Source of the DNA: Endomychus coccineus
Lineage: Eukaryota; Arthropoda; Insecta; Coleoptera; Endomychidae
NCBI GenBank assembly: GCA_958510875.1
Contig: OY294067.1
Span: 233,769,771 to 233,833,770, forward strand
Direction: 5' to 3'
Length of the DNA: 64,000 nucleotides
The notes under the pieces were generated by a model, which made no database searches, was not told the origin of the DNA, and worked only from the letters and a program-made list of their open reading frames with translations. Shown in pieces: positions 33,654-43,210 of the stretch; position 1 is the stretch's first letter; each line of letters starts with the position of its first letter. The translations under genes were made by a program, and so were the position numbers.

Positions 33654-33667
33654 CTGGGCCCGTAACC
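33654..33667 (-). other. Copia primer-binding site (initiator tRNA-Met anticodon arm)
   Basis: Directly inside the 5' LTR the element strand reads GGTTACGGGCCCAG. It complements the anticodon arm of initiator tRNA-Met (CTGGGCCCATAACC) with one mismatch. Drosophila copia is known to be primed by such a half-tRNA, so this is expected for the family and unusual among retrotransposons. Confidence 0.75.
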
Positions 33668-33841
33668 TATTGATTTACTGGCAGAAATGGGCAGAATAAT
33701 GGAAATAATCAACTTCAGTGAAAATGAACTGCAGCGTAAAAAGTATTTTATTTTTCAACTAACTAAAATATCCATAGCTACATAAATATATGAATATCAT
33801 GAAACCCTATGATTTTCTTGATGAAATTCAATAATCCAGCA
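33668..33841 (-). repeat. Copia 5' LTR
   Basis: 174 bases, beginning TGCTGGATTATTG on the element strand. It is followed on the plus-strand side by the second GGAAA duplication (33842-33846). Confidence 0.9.
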
Positions 33842-33960
33842 GGAAATATCAATATCACTATGTTCTCCAGTGTTCAATTAATGTTATTGCATCAAAAGAT
33901 AAACTCACAAATTATCTATCATTGCGGCTTGGGCATAATATTATGTTCTCTTAATATGTG
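33842..33960. repeat. minisatellite, units right of Copia
   Basis: Continues the third unit (ATATCAATATCACTATGTTCTC) and a fourth (ATCATTGCGGCTTGGGC ... ATTATGTTCTC) of the array interrupted by Copia. Confidence 0.6.
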
Positions 33961-34375
33961 TTCAGTAAACACGTTATCGGATTAACAAGAAACTTCATGT
34001 TAAAATATAGGATTTGAAATTGATACTGGGGGGTGGTAGCGCTCTCTAAGCGCCTTGATCGTACGTTGAATCTATTAAATTGAAAATCATCAATTGAAGT
34101 TTTGTCATTCTACTACTGAATTGGTTGAAGATCATTCCAATTTTAATAATTCTATATTGCTGCAAACTTACAAGATCGTCAATCCCGTTGAAAATAAAAC
34201 GTTTATTTCCAACAGGAACAGTAATAAACTTAGGTTTGGAAGCATGATTGCTGAGGTGGTTATCGTAACTAACTTTATTCCAATCACGGCTCTGTTCGTA
34301 TTGTTTGAATTTAAATCAAGTAGTTGGAGAAATTTCTCAGCTCTGCAAACATTATTATCAGTTCTAAAATGATAT
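33961..34375. other. unassigned sequence
   Basis: No motif recognised. The open frame at 34094-34372 (+) is antisense to a possible extension of the RT fragment that follows and is not taken as a gene. Contains a second copy of the CAACAGGAACAGTAA phrase from 28.9 kb. Confidence 0.4.
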
Positions 34376-34530
34376 GATCATGGCAGATCATTGACAAATA
34401 ACAAAAATAAGAGTGGCCCCAACACTGATTCCTGGGGAACCCCTGCACTCATCTCAAACTCAGTTAACGAAACATCGATCAGTTTCACACTTGTCTTACG
34501 AGCTGTTAGATTGATTTTGATATCGCACGT
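34376..34530 (-). pseudogene. non-LTR RT block B fragment
   Basis: The minus strand reads LTARKTSVKLIDVSLTEFEM then SAGVPQESVLGPLLFLLFVN and DLP. GVPQxSVLGPLLF is RT block B, which positions template and dNTP. Only about 50 residues survive; the YADD block is absent. A short orphan of a Jockey/CR1/RTE-type element. Confidence 0.75.
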
Positions 34531-34599
34531 AAACTTGGTACGTTTTCCCTTTAGTACAATGTAATGTTACGGAAGGTGGCTTTGGCTGACGATGAGTCA

Positions 34600-36592
34600 G
34601 CGATTACTTTTGTTAACCAATAATCTCTCGAAATATTTCAAAATCCCAGTTTTTAAAAACAGAAATAGAAACTAAAATTGGCCAGAACCCCTCTCTTGAA
34701 TCCTGTATTGAAAAATCCTATAGCACCAGAGTACATAGATTATTACTTATGATTATGTATATATTTAAACAATTACTTCAATGAGCAAAAAGTATTTCAA
34801 TGATAAAAACGACGCAAAATACATCTAAGTCGTTATTTCTCTAGCAAGTTGCATCTACGACTTTGTTGCGCAGGGAAGGAAAAGCTTAAACATAACAAAT
34901 TGTATCACACAGAAGTGAAATTCGCATTAGTTTTCTCGTCAATCTATGACCAACTGGTGCTAATTTCATAACGACGTAACTACAATCTAGCGGACAAATA
35001 ATTTACAACATTTTCTCAAAATAATGTCACAACTCACCTTCTATATCTTTATACTTTTTATTCTGTCTCATCAGTTAACTCTTCATTCAACCTCCACAAG
35101 TGTTTTGTATGAATTATTTTACCAGATATGTTAGAAAATGAACCGTTCAAATGGATATTGAATATAATTATCGATTTCAGGAAACATCCCTCTCCTCCCC
35201 ATTTTATTACTTCCATGTCAAAAACAACGATAATGTGGAAGAAGACAAATCAAATTGCCGCAGATTAGTTCACGTAAGTTAAAGTAACGTAACTACTGTT
35301 GACTACAAGGGAATTATGATTCCGGCAGTGATGTCGCCAAATCCCTTATGACTCACGTCATAAAAATCTCCGTAAATTTTTAATAAAGCTCTAATATTTA
35401 CCTTTATCACACTGGAAAATAAGGGTTAGGATTAGCTTCTCTTCTTATAAGTTTAAGGCGGTATACATCTAAGAACGGGATGACGTATGTTCACTTCCTT
35501 ATTGAAGAAAAAATTATCAAATATAAATTATAAAGTAAAACTTAACCATTTTATTTCAAAGTAAGAACTAAATTTCCAGTTCTAAGATTACAGTAATCAA
35601 ATTTAGAGTTAACAATCAATGCATCTATATTATACAGATCTATATAATAATCCTTATGTACAATTGATCATAGAACTAAGTTCAGTATACGAATTTGAAT
35701 CTACCAATGAAAGAGGGGGTTGTGACGTCACACTGATGGATCCTATTGAAATTAGACATACACATGAACATTATTAAAACCCCTTTTATTTTATTCCAAA
35801 TCGATAATGGGTGTTACTGTCTGTAATATATGCTGCTCACCTGCACTCACACCCTCTTTAAAATAATTATGTTTCAAATTTCACATAGGTAATAAAACGG
35901 TTTTTCCAAAATTTCAGTTCAAGTTGATTATTTCGACAGCTGAATACCTTAATAAATACTAATACCTGGCACACTACTGATATCTATTAATCAATTTGAA
36001 TAGACTAAACTCCAAGAAGCTTCATTAAGAACGATTAAATATGCTGTTATACTTATTCGAAATCAGATAACGTCTTTATTATACGTTTATGCTAAGTAGT
36101 TGAGTCTTCTGTAGTATATTACATGCAAATCTTCCATGCGTTGATAATATAGTGTTGAGAAAACTAATATTCATTTTACGTAGTTTTGAATTTCCGTCTC
36201 CAATATATTATAAGTATGAGGTATGGCTTATTTGAATATAGTTCACCATTATTCGTGAGACTAACGTATTACATAATACATAAATAGCAGGACCTCATAC
36301 AGTCACGTCGTAAAGTTACAATTCACATGTTCTAATTCGAGTGACTGATAAATATTCCCATGTTCGTCAGTTTAATGAATTACTTAGTCCTGAATTGATG
36401 TACTCGGAATCTTCGCACCAGTTTTTGTAGTTATTTCACGTGCACAAATTTAGCGGATCGTGTTGAGGAAAAATCAATAATATTCTGATGCCATAATCAA
36501 CTAATCACTGCGGCTATCAGTATCGACATCAAGTCACTCTAGCCATGAATCGTATCATTGAAAAAATTGTAGAGAATAATGTTTTGGAATTA
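34600..36592. other. unassigned sequence
   Basis: About 2 kb of AT-rich sequence with no coding motif, repeat structure or RNA gene that I can support. Confidence 0.45.
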
Positions 36593-37577
36593 TATACCGG
36601 GTGGGCCAATCAAAACGGAACATTGCCGATATCTCATATACCGTTCGTTAAAAAAAATCGTTCGGACCCGTCGATTTTTATCTCCCGGGGGAAAGATTTT
36701 GCCCGTATCATCAATCTTGTCACTTCCACCCCCGCCGGGTTGAGCTTTAATCCCAAAATCTGAAATGGGAATAGGAGTCGAGTGGTACCTCATTTTGAAG
36801 GTAATCGAATTTTCTGTTCAACGCATCTTACTTTTACAAATTTGATGAGTCCGTTCTTGAGAAAATAAGGGAAAAACAATGAAAACAACAATTTCTCAAT
36901 AATTATTGCTCTATGAAAAAAGTGTTAAAATCCCTTGATTTTTATCTCGGAGAAGAAGTCCTTTGTGCATAAGTTTCATCTCTGTCACTTCAACCACCGC
37001 AGGGGTGCGCTCCAACCCTTAAATTAAAATAGGATTCAAATTCGTGAGATATCATATTTTTTTAATGGTCATTAAATTCTCTTTTCAGCACATCCAACAT
37101 TATTTATTAACTTTAATTTCTCTTTATTATTTATTTTAATAGGGAAATGTTTTCTACATTCTTCAATCTATTTACCAGTGACAGAAGGTAATCTAAATTC
37201 TAATTTTATCGTTCGAATAAAAAAGTACTTCATTTTATCTGCTGTGGAATTCTGTTTTTGTGAAGAATTTATAAATTTTGCAGTTCCTTAGAAGTTCGCA
37301 GTATTTACATTCAATTCATTTCAATTTAGTATCTAGCAGGGTTTTGTCTGTGACTAAACTTCATTTTGAGGTTTATTCTACTGCAGAAAGAGTATCGTTG
37401 ATTGAACTGTATTATGAAAATGATACATGTGCTAATATTGCAGCACAGGTATTCAATGAAATGTATCCAGATAAATATGTTAACCGAAAATACATAATTG
37501 GGGATGGAATGGATCATTCAGGAATGCATCATTCTGCTTTGAACATAGAATTTATATTGACTGATCTTATGTGAAGT
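36593..37577 (+). mobile_element. 5' end of a DUF4817-type mariner-like transposon
   Basis: The outer end TACCGGGTGGGCCAATC resembles the terminal inverted repeat start of many insect mariner-type elements. It is followed by two diverged subterminal repeats 264 bases apart (GATTTTTATCTC at 36672 and 36936, with CTTGTCACTTCCACC or CTGTCACTTCAACC following), then the N-terminal DNA-binding domain of the transposase. The catalytic domain and the right end are not found, so the copy is 3'-truncated. Confidence 0.65.
37362..37577 (+). pseudogene. DUF4817 helix-turn-helix N-terminus of a transposase
   Basis: The translated phrase FEVYSTAERVSLIELYYEND then CANIAAQVFNEMYPDKYVNR matches the DUF4817 DNA-binding domain, which insect mariner-like transposases use to contact their inverted repeats: the initial Tyr-S-x-x-ER, a hydrophobic helix, then AxxVFNExxPDKxVxRKYI. 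It ends at a TGA after about 40 unrelated residues (37575-37577). The frame is open further upstream (from 37278) but that part does not look like the domain. No DDE residues follow. Confidence 0.7.
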
Positions 37578-38559
37578 GATTGAGCCAATATCAAACTTCT
37601 TCGAAATGGCAATCATAAGGTAACCATTAGAAAGTAAATATCATGTAAAAATATGATGTGACTTCCATCTCCTCCATCTATTGAGCACCAATTTTATAAG
37701 CTACTTGCAATTGTTCAGAGTTTAGTGCACTTTTACGCACTATATTATTCAAATTTCGTTACTTTAATCTAGTGCTAACTAATCCCCTACACAGTTCATT
37801 GAGAATGAACAGTTCCGGTCTCTCACAAAAGAATATCCCAGATGTACATTTTGATAACATGACAAAGCACTAAGTCATATTCGCGAAGACAGCGTTAATA
37901 TATTTCCCAGGCTTGTATTATATATTTCCATATTGTAGAACATAAATATATAAATATACGCAGGTATACATTTGTGAACTGCGGACTTTATGGGCTCTAG
38001 GCTACATTAAACTGTCTCTGAACCGTGGGGGCTCAGCAATATTTTAAATCTCGCGTTTATTTTAACTGAAATTACGATCACTGGGACTATTCTCCGAATA
38101 AACAGCAAACAATGAAAATGTGGATGAATGCCTATGTAAACATCGACGTATTTATTAAAATTATATAGGACTTTTACTTATGGAACTTCGCTTAGGCAGA
38201 TGTAAAAACACTAGGTATTCTATAGTCAACATTAAATACGAAACTGAAATAATTTTTCACTAGCTATTTGAGTTTTACTTGATGAATATTTGTAACATTT
38301 CTTCCCAGATGGCTTTAATACAACAAAGGAAAGTGGAATAGGAGTATATGCTTAGGCAAATTATCGAGCATCTTCTAAACGAATATCCACTCTACAGTAA
38401 GATATGTCGAGTTCGATATAAAAAGAGACTTTCTGAGAATCAATCATCACGGCAGACAATCCCCAATTTTCAACGCGCGGAACTCCCATGTTATTAGCTC
38501 CTAGATAGTCTGGGAATCCGTTGAGAAACTGTACGAACTGAGGAAGAATAATGATTAAT
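37578..38559. other. unassigned sequence
   Basis: No motif. The minus-strand frame 38361-38594 begins in the inverted copy of the non-LTR fragment and then runs into unrelated sequence. Confidence 0.45.
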
Positions 38560-38851
38560 GATTCTCGCCACAGTTTAGACCACTCTTTATTCATATATAG
38601 TTTAGGTCATCAAGTTGCAGAAATCGTGGTCGGCTCCTTTTCTGCGAGTTCACGTTTTTTTTCAGTCCCCCGCCTTCAGTGTATCCAGGAAACCATAGGA
38701 GAGTAGCTGCTCCTATGGTTTCCTGGATACACTGAAGGCGGGGGACTGAAAAAAAAACGTGAACTCGCAGAAAAGGAGCCGACCACTATTTCTGGAACTT
38801 GATGACCTAAACTATATATGAATAAGGAGTGGTCTAAATTGTGGTGAGAAT
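38560..38851. repeat. inverted duplication of a non-LTR segment (palindrome, 142-bp arms)
   Basis: 38560-38701 is the inverse of 38710-38851 with an 8-base centre (38702-38709) and only a few mismatches. The right arm is part of the retrotransposon that continues to 39301; the left arm is its reversed copy. On the minus strand the left arm reads NKEWSKLWRES, the right arm on the plus strand NKEWSKLW, stop, ES. A recent foldback-type event. Confidence 0.85.
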
Positions 38852-39304
38852 CACCTCGCATGAGGCAGGCCAAGCTCTTCATCAAAGAGCCTGTGCCTAG
38901 GCTCTCAAAGAAACTCCTTTCTCTGAACAGAAGGGACATCCGAGAGATGACTGGAATCCTAACCGGTCACTGTCGTCTTAACAAACATCTCAACACTATG
39001 GGCATCGCAGATGACCCAATATGTAGGAAATGCAGAGAGGTGGAAGAAACTGCCTCTCACATTCTGTTGGAATGCCCAGCGTTGGCATCCCTCAGGTACC
39101 GACACTTCGGAGAATTAGAGCTGCTCCCGGAGGAACTTATGGAAGCCGGCACTGGCAATATTCTGGGTTTCTGGCGGGCCACAAACCTGCTAGAATAGAA
39201 TAGGCTTCTGACTACGGGGCGCACAATGGGCCCAACTAAGTGGCCTAAGTGCATCGGGGAGCTTAGCCTCCCACCCTCTTTTTGATGATGATGATGATGA
39301 TGAT
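38710..39304 (+). mobile_element. non-LTR retrotransposon 3' end with RNase H and (TGA)n tail (copy 2)
   Basis: In one frame a decayed RNase H end (38716 onward: WFPGYTEGGGLKKKRELAEK, resembling the WVPGHxxIEGNExADELA motif) leads through stops to the C-terminal region and the TAG after ...ATNLLE (39196-39198), followed by a GC-rich 3' UTR and a TGATGA tail at 39281-39304. Copy 1 lies inverted at 91-316. The RT is missing. RNase H plus a cysteine-rich end suggests the I/R1 group. Confidence 0.8.
38821..39198 (+). pseudogene. C-terminus of non-LTR ORF2
   Basis: Reads NKEWSKLW, a TGA, then ESPRMRQAKLFIKEPVPRLS and, further on, TGILTGHCRLNKHLNTMGI followed by CRKCREVEETASHILLECPA and LRYRHFGE. 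The GHCxLNxHL and CxxC...H...C series is the conserved region following RNase H in these elements; its role is unknown. The open part from the ATG at 38860 is 112 residues. The single TGA at 38845, where the inverted copy has CGA, breaks the frame. Confidence 0.85.
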
Positions 39305-41523
39305 GACCTAAACTATTCTGACAAAACAAGATCCCATCGCTGAATATAACTAGAAGGATTTGGGGCAGAGGAAGACACTTTTGGAAACGAGATAACCAAG
39401 AGATAACTCTCACAAATTGAGAAAAAATAACTCGGAATATTGACGGGAATTCTGACAGAATACTGTCGATTGACAGCATTAGTGAAAAAATGAGAATTCT
39501 GCGAATACCCTACCCTGTAAAACCCAATGACACAACACTTGAGGGCATATGAAATAGAGAAGAAGACTTACCTAACATGAAGCCGTTCAAGATCCTGAAA
39601 TCCCTATGAGCTTTAGGATTGGAGGAACTGTTCTAGTCGATCAGACACCCTGGAAGGCTTAAGATCGCAGTAGGTATGCATATATCCCAAATTGTTTCAA
39701 TATAATTTGATTATACGAGAGGAGGACGTTGAATGTTCGTAGACATTGTGTGAGTCAGCGGTCGAATGTTGGGAGAGATAAGCATCAGGAAAAACCCCAG
39801 TTGACAAAGTTTTCCTCAACATCACTGTTATGATGTTATTCACAGTTACAAGACATTAATAGAACATATCTATACATTATATCAGGTATGGATTTTTTTC
39901 ATCGAATAGAAATTGAACATGATGTTCTTGCACATATCTTCAGTTTGGAAAGTTCAGATATTCAGATGAACGATATTTTCAAGTTATTTCGACAATTATT
40001 TTCAATGTCATAGACAGTAGATTTTCGTATATAAATTGTATACGATTGAACAACGTTGAGGATTTTCTATTTTTTCCAATTGATAATTGTTACAAACAAT
40101 AAAAAGAATATGATTCGAGGAAAGTTATACCTCATCAAATCTTTGATACCATAAGTCCGAGAGAGATGAATTAACGGGATAGTTGGGCCATTAGCCTTAA
40201 TTCGGGTAATCTGTGTAGAAATGTCAGTTCTGGCTGGTCATATGTAGTATATGTAGTGATATTTTGGTTTTGGCATCTATTGAACTATTATAGGGTCTTC
40301 TGCGTAATACAATTAGAACAAGATGAGTTAAGTCTTAGTAAATATTCATTTAATAGTATACTATTGAATTAACATAAAAATTTAACCTGACTTATAAACT
40401 GTGCTAAAATTACATCACTCTCATGAAATTAAGAGAGACGGCTCAGCCTCATTGAGATAGTTGGACCTTAATAAAAAATGTGATTAAACAAACTTATAAT
40501 TTCAGATTCAGCACAGCATCACTATACCAACGTTTTATCAAAGGAAAGGTACAACAGAAATAAAAAGACGAACTGAAGTCCCTCTGGATGAGGCTGTAGA
40601 ACCAGCAGACCTTCCCAAAATAGGGGTAAGTGACGTCGCACATTTGGATTAGCAAAAACCATACTGAAATATCGATTAAAATCATGGAATGAGTTTAAAA
40701 ATAAACGATTTGGTCCCTCATCTTATATGAGGGTAGTTGCAGAACAAAATTTGGTGTTGGATATGAAAAAGTTTGGCACGATCTAGAAAATCTGTGAGGC
40801 AGATGGCACTTGAATTTAATAAAAAACGCGCTATTTAACATATATTTGATAAACAAAGTAAAATGTCGGGTTATAATCATTTCTAAAACGTCATCCAGAG
40901 ATAATGATTAGAAAAACCGAAAGAGCATCGGTTTCTAGAGCTACTGGCATGTGCAGAGAAAATTTGAAAATATTGTATTTTAATGACCGAACATAATCTT
41001 TACTCCCCTCACTATACGTTGTAATACTGTAAGGGAAGTATTACCTTTGTCTCTCAGGAAAGGCGATGGGAAGGACTTCCCTAATTCAAGTGGAACTCTA
41101 TAACATTAAGACTCAACTTGTATATTCGAATAGCTTGTATACTCTAATAGTCCCGATCCCACTCGACGTCGCTCTAGTAAGTCATCCCAACGAGAATTTC
41201 CTAGTAACACTTGCCGTCCTCATAGTATTTGGTCTCAATCTACTGAATACTGAATATTCAAAAGATGTCAATATGTCCCAGAAGGCGCCAAAGATTGGGA
41301 AGCTTATTACTCCTGGCTAATTTTTAGATTCAATATCACCTGTAGCCGCACCTACCCGTAATTCAGTTACTGCTATTAGAAAGTGAGGAAGACAACTGGC
41401 AGCTAATTTCAACAGACCAGACAATACCGAACCAGCAAAAGCCAAAAAGGAGAAAAAGTAAGAGTCAAAGAAATTTCTATTGGAGCAACGAGATTTATCG
41501 TGCAAACACAACAAAATATGATG
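39305..41523. other. unassigned sequence
   Basis: Mostly unrecognised. Minus-strand frames at 40494-40685 and 40695-40880 give hydrophobic peptides; the latter has SYPTPNFVLQLPSYKM, whose spacing P-T-P-N...L-P-x-Y-x-M recurs in a minus-strand frame at 50865-51134, so a dispersed element may be present. The frame at 41066-41320 (+) is not recognised, although it precedes a non-LTR end and may be part of it. Confidence 0.4.
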
Positions 41524-42060
41524 ATGTCAGGTACAAACGTTCCTATGGCATCCTCGATATCCATTATCGGTATCACCATCAACAACATCTACTCATGGGG
41601 ATTGTATGTGAGTTGAGGTAAATGCTTCACAGAAACTCAGTTTTCTATTCCGTGTCAAGATCTGCAGCCTAGCAGCTCCTCATAATCTACAAACCAAAGA
41701 TTCGACCAGCGCTGAAGTCCTGTTCAGACGTTTGAAGTTCCAACTCCCAAACATACGCTGTATCTTAGATCTTATTTAGAAGGGAGCTATTCATCTAGCT
41801 GGTGATGTAAAACTGGTGGAATGATTGACGCCTCTAGAAAACATCGTAGCAAAGTCGGCGTAGATAGACTAAACCCGCCATGTTTATCAGGTTCGAGACC
41901 TGCAGAACTATCAACTACAGTTCATTTTTGTGGAACTGTTTGCTCAGTGCGGTCTATCCTGATGCCTATAACCTCTAAGCTTTTAAGATAAATTTCAATG
42001 CCTTCCTTCTCCCCTCACATTTTACCATGAGCTCACACAATGTTCAACTTATAGTTTTTC
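41524..42060 (+). pseudogene. non-LTR RT C-terminal region
   Basis: MSGTNVPMASSISIIGITIN at 41526 onward is clearly related to MISGTTIPMKSSITMLGITI in the copy at 52.1 kb, and at 41698-41760 RPALKSCSDV then SSNSQTYAV corresponds to the thumb. AVYPDAYNL and INFNAFLLSP end it near 42010-42035. Several stops and shifts. It is a fossil of the same family as the copies at 7.3 and 51.7 kb; the palm with YADD is missing. Confidence 0.7.
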
Positions 42061-42149
42061 CTCTCGTGTAATAAGAATATTGAAGAAGAAACTAATGCTT
42101 ACGGAGTGATTTTAATTGAATACCAGGAGATCGACTGAAAATCTGAAGT

Positions 42150-42720
42150 ATTGCTACAGATAAAATGATCAATTGGAAACTTATGTCCAGAATGCTGAAC
42201 GAAGAAGAATATTTGGCTTTGTTAGACTCGAAACAAGCACTCACCAATAGCTGTGCCTATGATTCAAGTGAAAACTCTCGGATTTGGGCAAAGCCTAGGG
42301 GTTAATGATTTCAAAGGATCGTATGGATGGTAAGAAAAACTTTGCCATCTGCACAATATTCCCTTTAAGGAAATATTGGCAAATCTGCCGGTAACAATGT
42401 AGAAGATGTCAAAAATTGGAAACAGAAGTTGTTGGTCATTTGAAAAGATTTCGCCTCGGAGGATATGTTCAATTCAGACGTGCATTTGCCAACAAAGACA
42501 TATGGATTGAGAAATGACTGCAAAACTGTGCAAATATGGAAGGTGGATGAGAGGTAGGAACTAAAATCAGAAGAGTATAAAGATGAGCTACCTCTGCATT
42601 AGATCTTCAGCACAGAATGGTGAAGTGTTCAACCAATTTGATGTCAACATGAAGAAGCAACATAGGAAAGTCGTATAGTGTCTGGATGATGAAACATTTC
42701 GCTCCAGAGTTGCACTAGAT
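42150..42720 (+). pseudogene. pogo/Tigger-type transposase fossil
   Basis: In changing frames this region gives SLGVNDFKGSYGW (about 42285-42332, end of the CENP-B-type DNA-binding domain), HNIPFKEI, NNVEDVKNWKQKLL (about 42395-42435), KDFASEDMFNSD (the FNADET region with the first catalytic Asp of the DDE_1 domain, here FNSD followed by disruption) and TYGLRNDCKTV then WKVDER (about 42500-42550). The order fits Tigger/pogo transposases. Stops and shifts leave no continuous frame. No inverted repeats were identified. Confidence 0.6.
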
Positions 42721-42852
42721 AATGTCAAACTTATATATATTCCACCTAACACTACCTCACATTGCCATTTTTTTTAGCAATTTAAGATACTCTACAGAAG
42801 CTTTATTAAAACAATTTTCAACATCATGTAGATAATGGCTGTCCTCTTCAAG

Positions 42853-43210
42853 GAATGAAGACAAACAGAAGAGAACGTTATAAATAGGAAATAATCACCC
42901 TCTCCACTAAAGGTACTGTTAAAGTACCTTTCGGCTTCCAAGTGGCCATCATCAGAGTAAGCTGTGTAGTTTACTCTGATGACAACAGTATTTTTACTGG
43001 ATAAGGGTGATTATTTCTCATCTATAGTGTTATAGTGTATACAAAGAATAAAGACAAACAGAACAGAACGTTGTAAATAGGAAATAATCACCCTCTCCAC
43101 TAAAAATACTGTTAAAGTACCTTTAGGCTATCAAGTGGACATCATCAGAGTAAACTGTATAGTTTACTCTGATGACAACAGTATTTTTACTGGATAATGG
43201 TGATTATTTC
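42853..43210. repeat. tandem pair of hairpin-bearing repeats (period about 193)
   Basis: Two direct copies, each with a leader (GAAGACAAACAGAA, GAACGTT, AAATAG) and a foldable 130-base body at 42888-43017 and 43081-43210. Each body starts GAAATAATCACCCTCTCCAC, ends with the imperfect complement GGGTGATTATTTC, and has a central hairpin CATCAGAGTAA...TTACTCTGATG. A TATAGTGTTATAGTGTATAC phrase after the first copy recurs at about 44666. A MITE-like or terminal-repeat-like unit of unknown parent. Confidence 0.75.

Larger units (their letters stand above)
29357..33841 (-). mobile_element. near full-length Ty1/Copia retrotransposon
   Basis: On the minus strand the order is 5' LTR (33841-33668), primer site (33667-33654), gag with zinc knuckle, protease, integrase, RT, RNase H, polypurine tract (about 29537-29531) and 3' LTR (29530-29357). 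PR-IN-RT-RH order defines Copia. A GGAAA duplication flanks it (29352-29356 and 33842-33846). The LTRs, 174 bases each, differ at two positions. Nevertheless the single reading frame is broken by stops at 32477, 31706 and 31439 and a shift near 29890. Inserted in a minisatellite. Confidence 0.95.

Noticed and set aside
42853..43210. CRISPR-like direct repeats
   Set aside because: Only two long units with internal hairpins in a eukaryotic TE context; no spacer array and no cas genes.
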